Assembly (NCBI RefSeq): GCF_021369635.1
Contig: NZ_JAJNBZ010000001.1
Coordinates: 558,001-622,000 of the forward strand
Source: Paenibacillus profundus
Lineage (GTDB): Bacteria; Bacillota; Bacilli; Paenibacillales; Paenibacillaceae
DNA length: 64,000 nucleotides
Direction of reading: 5' to 3'
Part shown: piece after piece, positions 42,271 through 51,836 of the stretch
Layout of the letters: every line of letters begins with the position of its first letter
How positions within the stretch are numbered: the stretch's first letter is position 1
The notes under the pieces: model-generated
Told to the model about the DNA's origin: nothing
The model's database searches: none
The model's input: only the letters and a program-made list of their open reading frames with translations
Made by a program: the position numbers and the translations under genes

Positions 42271-43526
42271 CCTCGGTACGATTTAATTTTCTCACGAATG
42301 CTCGCTTATTCGCAGGATTTCACCCTTTCCAGAAATCCAGAAAGATAGTAAATGGAAGACCATAGAAGACCAGGATAACATGAAGGCGCGAGGAAATAGA
42401 GAGGGAGGTCGCAATCCCATATCCTTCCATATACTGCACGCATTCTCCACGCCGCCCCTGGAGGTTATCACTCCCATGTCTCAACGGGTCTATGCCCTCT
42501 CATTCCTTCGTTACACCTGTCCAAGGGGTGGAGGCCGGTCTAGCTAACGGTACGGGTCGGTGCCCTTTGGTTGAATACATCCAGTACTCTGTGCTTTCTT
42601 TTTGAAATCCCGCGAATAAGCCAAAATTCGTACGACGAAACGGTAGGATATTGCTTAAGCTGCTAGTTGAATTGGTATTATTTTATGAGGTTTGTAGGCA
42701 TTCGTGGCTTGTTTAGAACCAACGGAACAGCTAGCAAGCGCGATGAGAGCACGAGCTTTTCGCTCACCAGAATGACGCTTCATCAGCGATTTCCACCCTT
42801 CAATGATGTCTTTAGGCTGTAGTTTACGAATTTCTTCGGGCGTAGGGAAAAGACGAAGGGTGGCCAACGAACCGGTGCACATCAGCTCTTAAAGACCTGA
42901 CGCAGCTCCGGGAAAACAACGTCAACCCAACGATGGATTTGGTTTTTGGCACTAACGAGTCTCGTTACGACAGAGTCCCGATTTGAGAGAAAGACTCGAA
43001 GCTCTTCAAAGGCTTCGGGCGTGTACGAGTGAATGAGTAGTAGCCGTTCTTAACCATGTCGGCTATGACTAGCGCATCTTTCTTGTCGCTTTTGGATGGC
43101 GTATTGTCGCGGTTTTCTTTATTTTTCTTAACCAGGTGTGGATTAACAAGAACGACTTCAAACTGACGCTCGGAGAGCCACCTGGAGAGGTTGAGCCAGT
43201 AATGCCCGGTAGGTTCCATGCCAACAATGGCTGCCGTTAGTCCATGCGCGGCTTGCAGCGAAAGGATCCACTGGAGAAAGTTGTGAAAGCCTTCTTCATC
43301 ATTTGAGAAGGATAGAGGATTACCGACAACAATTCCACGAAAGTTAACAGCACGTGCGACATGCATTTGCTGAGCGATGTCGATCCCGACGACCAGATGC
43401 TGAGCAGTAATTTTTTCAATGAGTTGATTTTGTTTGTCCTGCGATTTAAACTTCATAGTAGAGCGTCCTCCTGGATGATGGGATTTTAAGGGCTATGACC
43501 CGTTGCGTACTCCCATCGTACCGAGG
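42271..43526 (-). mobile_element. Decayed IS110/IS1111-type element
   Basis: A 1256-bp unit bounded by perfect 12-bp inverted repeats, CCTCGGTACGAT at 42271-42282 and ATCGTACCGAGG at 43515-43526. Such subterminal repeats are typical of the IS1111 group. The transposase on the minus strand is broken and has lost its C-terminal domain. The 385 bp downstream of it (42271-42655) are non-coding. That is where IS1111-group elements encode the guide (seek/bridge) RNA, so a remnant may persist there (inferred). Confidence 0.8.
42655..43456 (-). pseudogene. IS110-family DEDD transposase, frameshifted and truncated
   Basis: The start MKFKSQDKQNQ has AGGAGGACG upstream. The RuvC-like DEDD domain is recognisable: VVGIDIAQQMHVARAV (Asp), IVGMEPTGHYW (Glu) and PSKSDKKDALVIADM (Asp pair). 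Near 43000 the frame shifts; another frame gives SVVTRLVSAKNQIHRWVDVV, and a third (42655-42882) gives TGSLATLRLFPTPEEIRKLQ. The C-terminal Ser-containing domain is absent. It cannot be functional. Confidence 0.88.
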
Positions 43527-43606
43527 CGCTTTTCTTTTTTCAAAGACGAAATTAGTCCATCTACAGGAATGCTAACGGGAAACGATAGTTGCATAAAATT
43601 TATTGT

Positions 43607-43638
43607 TGAGCAGGCTACCGCAGTCTGCTCATTTTTTT
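43607..43638 (+). terminator. Terminator downstream of the IS1111-type element
   Basis: TGAGCAG pairs with CTGCTCA around an 11-base loop and is followed by seven T. Confidence 0.8.
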
Positions 43639-43744
43639 AAGCTAACGGACAGGATAATGGTGTAACAAGGATTTCCCTGCAGTTAGTGGAATATTATTCC
43701 TATGCTAAGGAAAGTTTCAAATACAAAAAGAGGAGCTGGCACAA

Positions 43745-44308
43745 TTGAAACCTATTATTGTGGGAATTGCAGGCGGTTCTGGCAGCGGAAAGTCAACTTA
43801 CTGCGATATTATAGCTAAAGAACTTAAAGATTATCAAGTAGATGTTGTCTCAACGGACGATTTCTATAAAAAGGATTTGCCAAAGATGATATCGCCTGTA
43901 TCAAATGTGGAATATGACGATTTTAATCATCCAGATGCATTAGACTATAACAAATTAATGGAATACTTAAACAACTTACTGAGTGCTGAAATTCCTCCTG
44001 AAGTAGTTATCTTAGAAGGCATTTTCACACTTTACTTTGAAGAGTTAAGAAAAATGTTAGATGTAAAGATCTTTGTTGACCTTGATTTAGATGAACGCAT
44101 GTATCGAAGGATAAGTAGAAATATGAAAAATTGGGGCGTGGGTTTTGAGGAAGTTGCAACATATTACCTAGATGCTGCAAAACATAGAGAAATAGAATTT
44201 GTACTGCGCACTAAAAATTTTGCAGATATAGTCATTCATGGTAACCACCTAGAGGGCATATCGAAAAATATTATCAGTTGTTGGATAAGTAGTATGATAA
44301 GAAAATGA
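43745..44308 (+). CDS. Uridine kinase-like P-loop kinase
   Basis: A 187-residue small-molecule kinase. Walker A is GIAGGSGSGKSTYCD near residue 8. STDDFYKKDLP follows (Asp of the substrate site), then FNHPDALDY and VILEGIFTLYFEEL, all typical of uridine kinase/phosphoribulokinase-like proteins. TTG 43745 follows GAGGAGC. Exact substrate unknown. No partner genes are adjacent. Confidence 0.85.
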   Translation: MKPIIVGIAGGSGSGKSTYCDIIAKELKDYQVDVVSTDDFYKKDLPKMISPVSNVEYDDFNHPDALDYNKLMEYLNNLLSAEIPPEVVILEGIFTLYFEELRKMLDVKIFVDLDLDERMYRRISRNMKNWGVGFEEVATYYLDAAKHREIEFVLRTKNFADIVIHGNHLEGISKNIISCWISSMIRK

Positions 44309-44551
44309 GTCTTTCCTGAAAATTTGGGAGCCTTCGGTGATGCAACATGACTTAACGATGAAAAGCTTGATAGACCAGGCATTATCGCGGATGTTGTTTA
44401 TGTAATAAACAATTATATTTATGCAAAAATTTAGTCACACTTCATTGATCTACGGACAGGTTGAAACAAACCAGGTAGGTTTTGAGGTTATACTTCAATC
44501 ATCTATGTCCATCACAAGTTTCCTTATAGCTGTATAATGAACAGACAATAA
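44309..44551. other. Gene-free stretch
   Basis: No gene or recognisable fragment is supported. Short open stretches lack ribosome sites. Confidence 0.5.
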
Positions 44552-44580
44552 GAAAAACCCTCGACTCTTACAGTCGGGGG
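44552..44580 (-). terminator. Terminator of the stalk-domain protein gene
   Basis: On the minus strand CCCCCGACT and GAGTCGAGGG form the stem around GTAA, followed by TTTTT. It ends 30 bp past the stop codon. Confidence 0.8.
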
Positions 44581-44609
44581 CTGGCATGCTGACAGATGAA
44601 ATATGTAAT

Positions 44610-45518
44610 CTAGTCTTTACTTGCATCGATTCTTTTTTCTTCGTCGATTGGGACAATTACTTTGCCTTTATTGTTTTCCTCCAATCGGCCAAATTGCCCT
44701 AGTTCGGTCGACTTTCCCAATTTGTCGATCGTACCATAGTACGTGTAATCGGACATGACGGAATCAACGAAATAGACGGCTTCCCCTAGATCGGCTGGTT
44801 TGTTCCCTTTCTCGCGGTGTTCTATACCCGATTGAGGTTCATCCCCTTGCCATTTTACTTCTGCAAGTCCATCAGCATTAATTTCGACATAATTAACTAG
44901 CCCTTTATATTGTTGATAATAACGAAGAGTTTCTCCCTTAGGAAACGTATATTGGATTGAAAATCCTTCGCCCTGTGGTTGAAGAGCGTCCTTCCCGTAT
45001 ATGAGAGGAAGTCTAATGGCAATTTTGCGTGCCTCCGTCAAGTCTCCGCTCATCAATGTTTTGAATCGTTCTTGCTCTGAAGGGGTGCGAACCACGACTT
45101 TTTTGCCCTCTTTGTCATAACTAGCACTCCCTCCCAGATTCTCAGACAAGAAACGCAACGGCACAAAGGTACGGCCACCCTTAAAGGTTACTTGCGCATC
45201 AAGCTTTACTTTCTTCCCGTTCATAATTGCTTCCTGCGCCCCGCCACTTAATTGGATGCTCACTTTGTTGACCTTGTTTGTAATGTTGACCGTCTTCGAA
45301 TTGGCATCATAGGTATAACTAAGCCGAGCCGGATCATCGAAGGCAGTCAACGGCACAAGTGTGCGCCCCTGCAACATTAGCACATCCTCCAGTTGCTTCC
45401 CATTCATATAGACGTTAAACGATGTTGCCGGTGCTGCGGCGAATATCGTTGTGGGCGCAACTACAAGAACCGACAGTAGAAATGCGGAAATAAGCAACGA
45501 ATAACATTTTCTCACCAT
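44610..45518 (-). CDS. Secreted protein with copper amine oxidase N-terminal (stalk) domain
   Basis: An exported protein of about 302 residues. The signal peptide (CYSLLISAFLLSVLVVAPTT...) ends near residue 28. The stalk domain common in Paenibacillus envelope proteins follows: FNVYMNGKQLEDVLMLQGRTLVPL, then KVKLDAQVTFKGGRTFVPLRFLSE, ending about residue 140. The remaining part is of unknown fold. GGAGG precedes ATG 45518. Function in the cell wall is likely but undefined. Confidence 0.85.
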   Translation of the reverse strand: MVRKCYSLLISAFLLSVLVVAPTTIFAAAPATSFNVYMNGKQLEDVLMLQGRTLVPLTAFDDPARLSYTYDANSKTVNITNKVNKVSIQLSGGAQEAIMNGKKVKLDAQVTFKGGRTFVPLRFLSENLGGSASYDKEGKKVVVRTPSEQERFKTLMSGDLTEARKIAIRLPLIYGKDALQPQGEGFSIQYTFPKGETLRYYQQYKGLVNYVEINADGLAEVKWQGDEPQSGIEHREKGNKPADLGEAVYFVDSVMSDYTYYGTIDKLGKSTELGQFGRLEENNKGKVIVPIDEEKRIDASKD

Positions 45519-45682
45519 AGTTCCTCCATTCATATCTAATCTTTAACATCAATATATACGAATCAACATTTAGAGATGTTTCGCATCCCAGAGAAATCGT
45601 TCCTTTCTTTTTTTATCTAGGAACATTTGTGTCATAGAAAAAATGCACAACTGCAGGCCATTCTTTATCAAATCATTGGATA

Positions 45683-45919
45683 TTATTTTTCAGCATGAAA
45701 GAAATAGTTGTAAGTTGAATCATCAACCTTAATACTTATCTTGTTCTCGCCTTTGACCGCGATGCATGAGATCCAGATAATATTAGGGTTGGTCGCAGAT
45801 GGCCAGCCATCAATCGCCAGATCATTGATCTGTATTAGAGGATCGGTTGCAACGGGAACGCAGAAATCGATATTGATTAGCTCGCCAATGAATGTTTCAA
45901 CCCGATCGTCAGTCGTTTA
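45683..45919 (-). pseudogene. Unrecognised coding remnant
   Basis: A 78-codon open frame on the minus strand with no ATG, GTG or TTG in a sensible place follows a stop codon. It reads VETFIGELINIDFCVPVATD, then NIIWISCIAVKGENKISIKV, and ends YNYFFHAEK. Composition and hydrophobic patterning look coding. It is probably the 3' end of a lost gene; no family recognised. The flanking bases to 46053 hold nothing else clear. Confidence 0.4.
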
Positions 45920-46053
45920 AAAATAGAAGTTTATTGTAGCAATTGCCCTCCTAATATTATTGGGGTAACGGGTAGGGAGGTTACAAATAAAGGAAATAAA
46001 CTATAGAAGGCGAATACCATGTATTGATCCAGTTAAAAAGGAGTCGAAATCTT

Positions 46054-46354
46054 ATGATTCGAGAAGATGAAATATCAGATAAAGATCAAATATTCGAGCT
46101 CTATAGAATGTTAGTACCAAATAGTAAGAAAATGAATGTTTTCGGAGCACAAATTGAGACTATTAGAAGGGATTCAAACAATTTTTTACTTGTATACGAG
46201 GAGTATGGACAAATATTAGGAACGGTTACATTAAACATATGTTTGCAGGCTTTGCATGGTTTTAGACCATATGGAGTGGTAGAGAATGTGATTGTTCATG
46301 AAAATCATAGGAACAGAAATATTGGACAAAAACTTCTACAATATGTTGAGGGGA
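46054..46354 (+). pseudogene. GNAT acetyltransferase, C-terminus replaced
   Basis: AAAAGGAG serves ATG 46054. The first 100 codons form a good GNAT domain, with LGTVTLNICLQAL and VIVHENHRNRNIGQKLLQYVE (acetyl-CoA loop). After about 46355 the sequence becomes unrelated and the frame ends at 46422. The last strand and helix of the domain are missing. Confidence 0.75.
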
Positions 46355-46568
46355 GGCTAGAAACAGGGTCGATCGTGCCCCCCTGCCAACTTTACCAAAT
46401 CAACACCCACATCACTCGCTAAAATAAAGTGAACACCGCCGACAACGCCACTACCGACCCTCACCACGGTTTTGGGTTGATCCATCAAGCGGAAGCAAAA
46501 AAATGGGCGATTGTGAATGTCACTTTTTGACCTGACAACATCACGTGTATCCAATGAAATGACCGGAA

Positions 46569-46709
46569 AAAGGCTACAAGACCAAAATAGGAAACCCATT
46601 CTCTACCTGCGCCATTCACGATATTTTAGATAATCCGATGTTCGTGGGCAAGATTCGCTATAACCAGTACGAAAACTGGGCTGAGAAGCGGCGTAAAGGG
46701 AAGACGGCG
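46569..46709 (+). pseudogene. Large serine recombinase fragment
   Basis: Forty-seven codons without a start read KGYKTKIGNPFSTCAIHDIL, then DNPMFVGKIRYNQYENWAEK and RRKGK. This is the recombinase-domain region of large serine integrases of phages and conjugative elements. Both ends are lost. Confidence 0.75.
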
Positions 46710-46711
46710 GT

Positions 46712-46849
46712 GTTAAGTATGCTGATGTTATTCTCAGAAATGATTTTAGTGTAAAAGAAATTGTAACTGCTTCTGGGATCAGCCCGTCTTACGCTACTGA
46801 AGTAAGTAAAGGAATAAAACTCTCCGAATATGTGGTTCCAAGAGACTAA
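46712..46849 (+). pseudogene. Unrecognised C-terminal coding remnant
   Basis: Forty-five codons in a different frame from the recombinase fragment begin VKYADVILRNDFSVKEIVTA and end KLSEYVVPRD before a stop. The segment looks like a helix-turn-helix tail (FSVKEIVTASGISPSYATEV). The family is not recognised. Confidence 0.35.
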
Positions 46850-46883
46850 TCTCTTCGGAAAAGGAATATAATTATCAGAACAA

Positions 46884-46919
46884 GCCACCCTTTCCTATTT
46901 AAAGGGAAGAGTGGCTTTT
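46884..46919 (+). terminator. Terminator after the gene remnants
   Basis: Arms AAGCCACCCTTTCC and GGGAAGAGTGGCTT pair with mismatches and are followed by TT. The stretch 46920-47375 holds no supported gene, only one dispersed repeat copy at 47223. Confidence 0.6.
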
Positions 46920-47222
46920 CTATGGCCAAAAGAAAATAGAGGTACATATCGTATTTCTACTATCTCAGGAGGGTTCATCACTATACAGCTTGACAGCTCT
47001 CTCTCATTTTAACAATATTATTGATATCAATGATATTATTTTCCTAGGAGTTGAACCAAGTTGACTTATCAAATTGTACCAAGGAAATCCATGGACTTAA
47101 GAAATTGCTCTTCGATTGGCGATATCGCAATCTTTGTTTTCAAAACTACTAAAGGAGTAATTACCTTCCATTTTTGCAGAGTCAAAAACTCCCTTAGAAC
47201 GGTATTTAAATACTCAAAATTT

Positions 47223-47248
47223 CGTCCTATTTATGATACGGTTCACCG
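47223..47248 (+). repeat. Dispersed TGATACGGTTC repeat, copy 1
   Basis: CGTCCTATTTATGATACGGT continued by TCACCG. It matches 48871-48896 at 22 of 26 bases or so and the inverted copy at 48404-48427. Confidence 0.6.
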
Positions 47249-47375
47249 TAACACAAATAGAGCGAAATTGAAGGACGCCTGATGGGGCGCCCTAAGACGG
47301 CAATGTAATAAACAAATTCCTGTTATGGCGGTATCCATTTTTATCCTTATGGAAAAGGTGCTTAGTCCATAATCC

Positions 47376-48362
47376 TTATACTATGCATCTTTTCAGTTTT
47401 GTTAAACAGAACTCATGAAACACATTTGGCTCTTCAAAGTTAGGCGAATGGGCTGAATGTTCAAACCAGATGACCTCCTTATGCGGGGCACTCAGCTGTT
47501 CCAAATATTCGACAGCAAGCTCAAATGGAACATTATAGTCCCGGCGGCCACAGCAAAAGAAAACTGGAACTTTTATCTCACGAACTTCCTGAAAGAGATT
47601 TACAGAGTTCACTTGTTCCTCCAGGTTTTTCAGAGAAAATGCAGCGCCTTTGGCAAAACTAATTAACCCTAACAGGCCAAGGTCGCGGGCGGTTATATTC
47701 TTGATGACCATACCGATTGCCGTTCCGTTCACTGTCTGACCGCCGAATTTTCCAAGCCATTTTCGCTGTATGCCGCCCGCTTTCAGATTTACATAAGGAG
47801 GTTCGCCTATGTGTTCCAATTCTCGGACAGCCTTTTTATTGCCGATACGCCTTGCTTCGTCTATTGTGAATTTATAGGACAGCAATTCTCCACGTGCCAT
47901 ATCTGCAACTTGTCCGATACCGACATACGCCCACAACAAATCAGGGCGTTTGGCCGCAAGATGCGCGCCGATGATGCTACCCCATGAATGGCCTACAAGA
48001 AACAGTTGTTTTTGCTTGAATCGCTTCAATAAGCTCTCCACAAGCTCCTCTGCGTCTAAAACGAACCGTTCAATCAGCATATCATCTTTTTTTATTTTGG
48101 ATGAATACGACCTGCCTGCTCCTCGCTGATCCCAGTTTGCAACAATAAAGTCTTTTTCCAGCGTTTGTTGTGCTTTTCGGGAAAAAGCAATCTGCGCCGT
48201 ACCGGGGCCACCGTGTAAAAACAGTATAATTGGATTGGAAGTGTTTTCTGACCTTAAAGCAATCCATTGTTGAGTGTCACCAATTTCGATTGCTTCAATA
48301 GTATCAATATGGCAGAGATTATTCTCTGAATCTCTATTAAGCTTGTTATCCTTTTTGTGCAT
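47376..48362 (-). CDS. Alpha/beta hydrolase, proline iminopeptidase-like
   Basis: A 328-residue hydrolase. The oxyanion motif is LFLHGGPGTAQ near residue 49, with VANWDQRGAGRSY, typical of proline iminopeptidase-like enzymes. The nucleophile elbow is LVGHSWGSIIG near 122, the acid is in CCGRRDYNVPF near 271, and the catalytic His is in FEHSAHSPNFEEP near 301. GGAGGGAG lies before the ATG. It is intact in a region of fragments. Confidence 0.9.
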   Translation of the reverse strand: MHKKDNKLNRDSENNLCHIDTIEAIEIGDTQQWIALRSENTSNPIILFLHGGPGTAQIAFSRKAQQTLEKDFIVANWDQRGAGRSYSSKIKKDDMLIERFVLDAEELVESLLKRFKQKQLFLVGHSWGSIIGAHLAAKRPDLLWAYVGIGQVADMARGELLSYKFTIDEARRIGNKKAVRELEHIGEPPYVNLKAGGIQRKWLGKFGGQTVNGTAIGMVIKNITARDLGLLGLISFAKGAAFSLKNLEEQVNSVNLFQEVREIKVPVFFCCGRRDYNVPFELAVEYLEQLSAPHKEVIWFEHSAHSPNFEEPNVFHEFCLTKLKRCIV

Positions 48363-48403
48363 TCTTTACTCCCTCCAGTTAATTCAATAATTATTCCCGT
48401 TAA

Positions 48404-48427
48404 GACGAACCGTATCACAAGTAGTGG
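48404..48427 (-). repeat. Dispersed TGATACGGTTC repeat, copy 2 (inverted)
   Basis: On the minus strand it reads CCACTACTTGTGATACGGTT then CGTC. Confidence 0.6.
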
Positions 48428-48870
48428 TAAAGCGGAAAAATCGATTTCAAACCTTGTCAAAGATCCAGAGACATTCCCAACAATCCATAATTTACATTAG
48501 TGTATTCCCAAGTATCGGATGAATCTGAAAGTTGATAGTTATCTAAAGTGCTATAAGATGATCGTTTGATTAAGAAGCTGTTTCATTTACAGTTAAAGGG
48601 ACACGTTGATATTTTCCCAGCGCCCCGTACTTCAATAATTTCCTCCACTTCATAATCTTCCTCTCCCGTACAAAAAGCGATTAGATTGATATATTTATTC
48701 TATTGCAGTATCTCGATCTAATTAACTGGCTTCGGATGGATACCTTCTCCGTCTGAGGAATGAGGTTTGTGTATTGGATGCGTTTATACAAGTAACACGA
48801 AAAGACACATCTCTTTGAGATGTGTCTGCAATCCAATTTATATCTATTCACGCTCTTTACTAAAAAAATT

Positions 48871-48896
48871 CGTACTATTTGTGATACGGTTCAGCG
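48871..48896 (+). repeat. Dispersed TGATACGGTTC repeat, copy 3
   Basis: CGTACTATTTGTGATACGGT continued by TCAGCG. Confidence 0.6.
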
Positions 48897-49400
48897 CGAT
48901 TGATCTTCAACAATCCTGCCCTTTAGTTCAATAAAGAGGACGCTCCCACACCTTCGCTTGGGCTACGTCCTCCTCATTATATTCCATTTCCAATTACTAA
49001 TTAAAGAACGTACGCGGGTAGCATGTAGTGCTTAAACAGGGGACTTATCTTAACCTAAGCACTAAGAAAATACTTTATTTTCTTTCTACATCAGGGCTGC
49101 CTTTCTTTTGTAGATCCACTTTCTATGACCCATTATCCGATCACTGACATGAATATTTATTTTTGTTTGGCACGTTCGGATTGACATCAGGTAGTTGGAT
49201 GATCATCATAGGCTTGCTTGTTATAAGATTAAATGCTTCTTAGCAAAAGAGCACCCCGATCTTCCTGCTTTTTTGACCATCTTTTGTAAGGGGCAGATTA
49301 TACAGAAATCTAGGTGTAATTTTATTTATGTCTTTTCTAGGAAGAAAATTTTTAAGATTACACAATCGACAATCCACATAAAAATTGAAGGCCATTACAA

Positions 49401-49736
49401 ATGAGTTAGAAGTTACAGGGCAATGGGCTATGGGAGTCATCGCGTATGATGCTCCCCGAACATAAGGAAACCATTATACAACATAGATATGAGTTTGGAC
49501 GCCGTAGCCGGCCAACTATCGACGAGCAGGAATTAGAACGAATATTTTACATGCTTGCCCAATCAATGGAATGGCAGGAATGCGTCACATTGGATATGTT
49601 CGATCCATTTGAACGCTGCGAATTGATAGGAATGGTTATAGATATTGACAAGCTTGGGAAACGTATCAAGTTATTGCTCGATGGTGAAAAGCAGTGGGTG
49701 AAGGTCGAGGATATTATTAAGGTGGTCACTATATGA
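49401..49736 (+). pseudogene. YolD-like protein gene with an early nonsense codon
   Basis: YolD-like proteins usually start with a short lead ending GNGLWESSRMMLPEHKE. Here the same frame reads ATG AGT TAG, then KLQGNGLWESSRMMLPEHKE and a complete C-terminus (TLDMFDPFERCELIGMVIDI, KQWVKVEDIIKV). The TAG at 49407 is the third codon. A shorter 95-residue product could start at ATG 49443 or 49446, but no ribosome-binding site is seen there. YolD proteins usually accompany SOS DNA polymerases; none is present here. Confidence 0.75.
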
Positions 49737-50213
49737 ATGGTTGGAGAAAACCGCAGTATTCACCGCAAGCAGCGTATTAACCTATTACAAAATATGAGAG
49801 GAGGGGATGGTCTGAAAAAGTTACGTATCGTTGCTCAGTACATTAAAAACGAACGGGAGCTAAAAAAGAAAGGAAAATCGACATGAACCCAATAGAGTAA
49901 TAAGCACCTATATGATGCGTTAGTTAAAGCCCCGGAGTAATCCGAGGCCCAAGCAAAATCAAGCTATTATTCGATTCAACACACGCCCTGTTCCTTAACT
50001 CATTCGTGACCATATTTGTACCTGAACTAACCCGAAATTATCGTATTCAAAATAAATAAGTTCTTGTTTTTACATGGGCTTTCCGAGCTTATCCGAACTA
50101 TAAATTTTTATTGTATAATAAAGCCATCTCAAATAATGAAGGGACTGAACTATGCGCAGATATCAATATTTTTAACCCGACTTTAAAAGCATAACATAAT
50201 GGAGGTAAAAGTA
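49737..50213. other. Spacer with short coding-like remnant
   Basis: No full gene. A short frame near 49812-49886 reads LKKLRIVAQYIKNERELKKK and stops; it is coding-like, but no family is recognised. Confidence 0.4.
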
Positions 50214-50471
50214 TTGATTACAGAATTACACACAGAAAGATTATTTTTAAGACAATTGAAAGTGTCTGATTCGTCTAGCTTGTTTAAAATTTGGTCTGAT
50301 CCAGATGTTACTAGGTTCATGAATATTAGTTGTTTCACGGGTGAAGATCAAGCAATAAATATGATCAAACTTCTTGATGAACTTGCTCAGGATAACAAAG
50401 CTGCTCGTTTCGCTATAATTGAATCAGAATCCAATGAAATTATTGGTTCTTGTGGTTATAGAACCGAATAA
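50214..50471 (+). pseudogene. RimJ-type GNAT acetyltransferase, truncated
   Basis: TTG 50214 has GGAGGT six bases upstream and opens ITELHTERLFLRQLKVSDSS, the standard start of RimJ/RimL-type acetyltransferases. The frame continues to ESNEIIGSCGYRTE and stops. The acetyl-CoA-binding half is missing, so only about the first 85 residues of roughly 180 remain. Confidence 0.8.
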
Positions 50472-50569
50472 GAAAAGAGCCATGAACATGATAATCGATG
50501 ATGCTAAAGATGTACCACGTGATTTACTTCTTTAGTTGGTGAAATACCAGCTTCTCTTTCCTTATGCAT

Positions 50570-51448
50570 TCAATTTGTTGCTTTTAAAGGTGCAATACTT
50601 TCCTCATAAGCAGCTTGTAGTTTCTTCGTAACTGGGCCGCTTTCTCCATTACCAAATTGCTCATCTCCAATGTGAATAACTGGGAATATTTCAAGGGGCG
50701 TCGCCGTAAAGAAGCATTCATCCGCCTCATATACTTCTTGTAATGGAAACTCTCTCTCTTCTACTTCAATATGTAGAGCTTGTGCTAACGAAATAACATG
50801 ATGACGAGTAATTCCATGTAAAATAAAGTGATCGGCTGGGTGCGTAATCACTTTATTATTTTTTACAATAAAGAAATTGGAATGGCACCCTTCTGTTACA
50901 ATTCCATCTCGAACTAATATTGCTTCTTGGTATCCTTCTTCACTAATTTTATTTTTAATCATAATATTCGGAAGTAGATTTAAGGATTTTATATGGCAAA
51001 ATTTCCAGCGGATGTCCTCTTCCACAGTTGCTTTTATTCCCTCTTTCATAGCGGTAGTCGGTCTTGGAAACGGTACAATGTTTGCAAAATAGGTTGGTTT
51101 CAGATTCGATTCGTATACATGATTTCGTGGCTGAGCACCTCTTGATATTTGCATATATACATTTCCATCTTCTAGAAAATGATTTTTTTCAATTAATTGC
51201 TGAAGCTGTCCAATCAATTCCTCCTTGGTAAAAGGCGGATTAAGATGAATTTCCTTCATAGATGTAAAAAATCTTTCTAAATGTAAATCTAGCAAGTGCG
51301 GTTTCCCATTATATAAACGAAACACTTCATAGATTCCATCACCAAATTGCAAGCCCCGTTCTTCTAATGCAACCATCGGCTGCTCTTCCTTTATATTCAC
51401 AATTCTCCCATTAAACAAAATCCAATCTTCATGCGTACCTTTCACCAT
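50570..51448 (-). CDS. dat: D-amino acid aminotransferase
   Basis: PLP-dependent fold-type IV transaminase of 292 residues that interconverts D-alanine and D-glutamate for the cell wall. It shows ALEERGLQFGDGIYEVFRLY near residue 27, the PLP lysine in CHIKSLNLLPNIM near 152, and VTEGCHSNFFIVKN with the phosphate-binding Ser/Asn. The C-terminal ADECFFTATPLEIFPV is also typical. AAAGGAG precedes the ATG. Length matches Bacillus Dat. Confidence 0.92.
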   Translation of the reverse strand: MVKGTHEDWILFNGRIVNIKEEQPMVALEERGLQFGDGIYEVFRLYNGKPHLLDLHLERFFTSMKEIHLNPPFTKEELIGQLQQLIEKNHFLEDGNVYMQISRGAQPRNHVYESNLKPTYFANIVPFPRPTTAMKEGIKATVEEDIRWKFCHIKSLNLLPNIMIKNKISEEGYQEAILVRDGIVTEGCHSNFFIVKNNKVITHPADHFILHGITRHHVISLAQALHIEVEEREFPLQEVYEADECFFTATPLEIFPVIHIGDEQFGNGESGPVTKKLQAAYEESIAPLKATN

Positions 51449-51836
51449 TTTTCGCTCCTTTACGAATTATTAATTTCACTTTACAACTTATCTGTGCGTA
51501 ATGCCAACTTAGAAGGTAGTGCAGAGGAATTAAAATCTGGAATGTATTGCTGACTCTGAAAAGCTTAGAGCCAACATCGTAATTATATGTTCCTATTCTC
51601 CAAAATAGTTCGGAGTCATGTGATACCGTTGGTACATTAGCTAACTGTTTCATTTGTTGTTTACTGTAACAAGTGATTGATGGTAAAATATAGGAAAATT
51701 AGCATAGGGGCGTCGGAGTTGCATTGCGCGCGGTTCGTGAAGAAAGAGTAGATGAATTGCTGACCGCATGGAATGCCGCCAGGCATGCAAGCAAGCTGTA
51801 ACCCAATTAGCCATGGACGTGAGGAGTAGATGTTCA

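Larger units (their letters stand above)
48363..49400. other. Long gene-poor spacer
   Basis: About one kilobase without a supported gene. It contains two copies of a dispersed repeat (48404, 48871), a perfect hairpin AGACACATCTC/GAGATGTGTCT at about 48804-48828, and a GAGGACG/CGTCCTC hairpin near 48936-48973. It also holds a minus-strand open stretch of 38 codons at 48583-48699 that looks coding (NLIAFCTGEEDYEVEEIIEV) but has no start. Confidence 0.5.

Noticed and set aside
47061..47282. Open frame of 73 codons
   Set aside because: Its end is made by a dispersed repeat copy and there is no coding pattern.
49195..49404. Open frame of 69 codons before the yolD-like gene
   Set aside because: No ribosome-binding site, no family-like motif, and its end overlaps the original yolD start. 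It is more likely chance.
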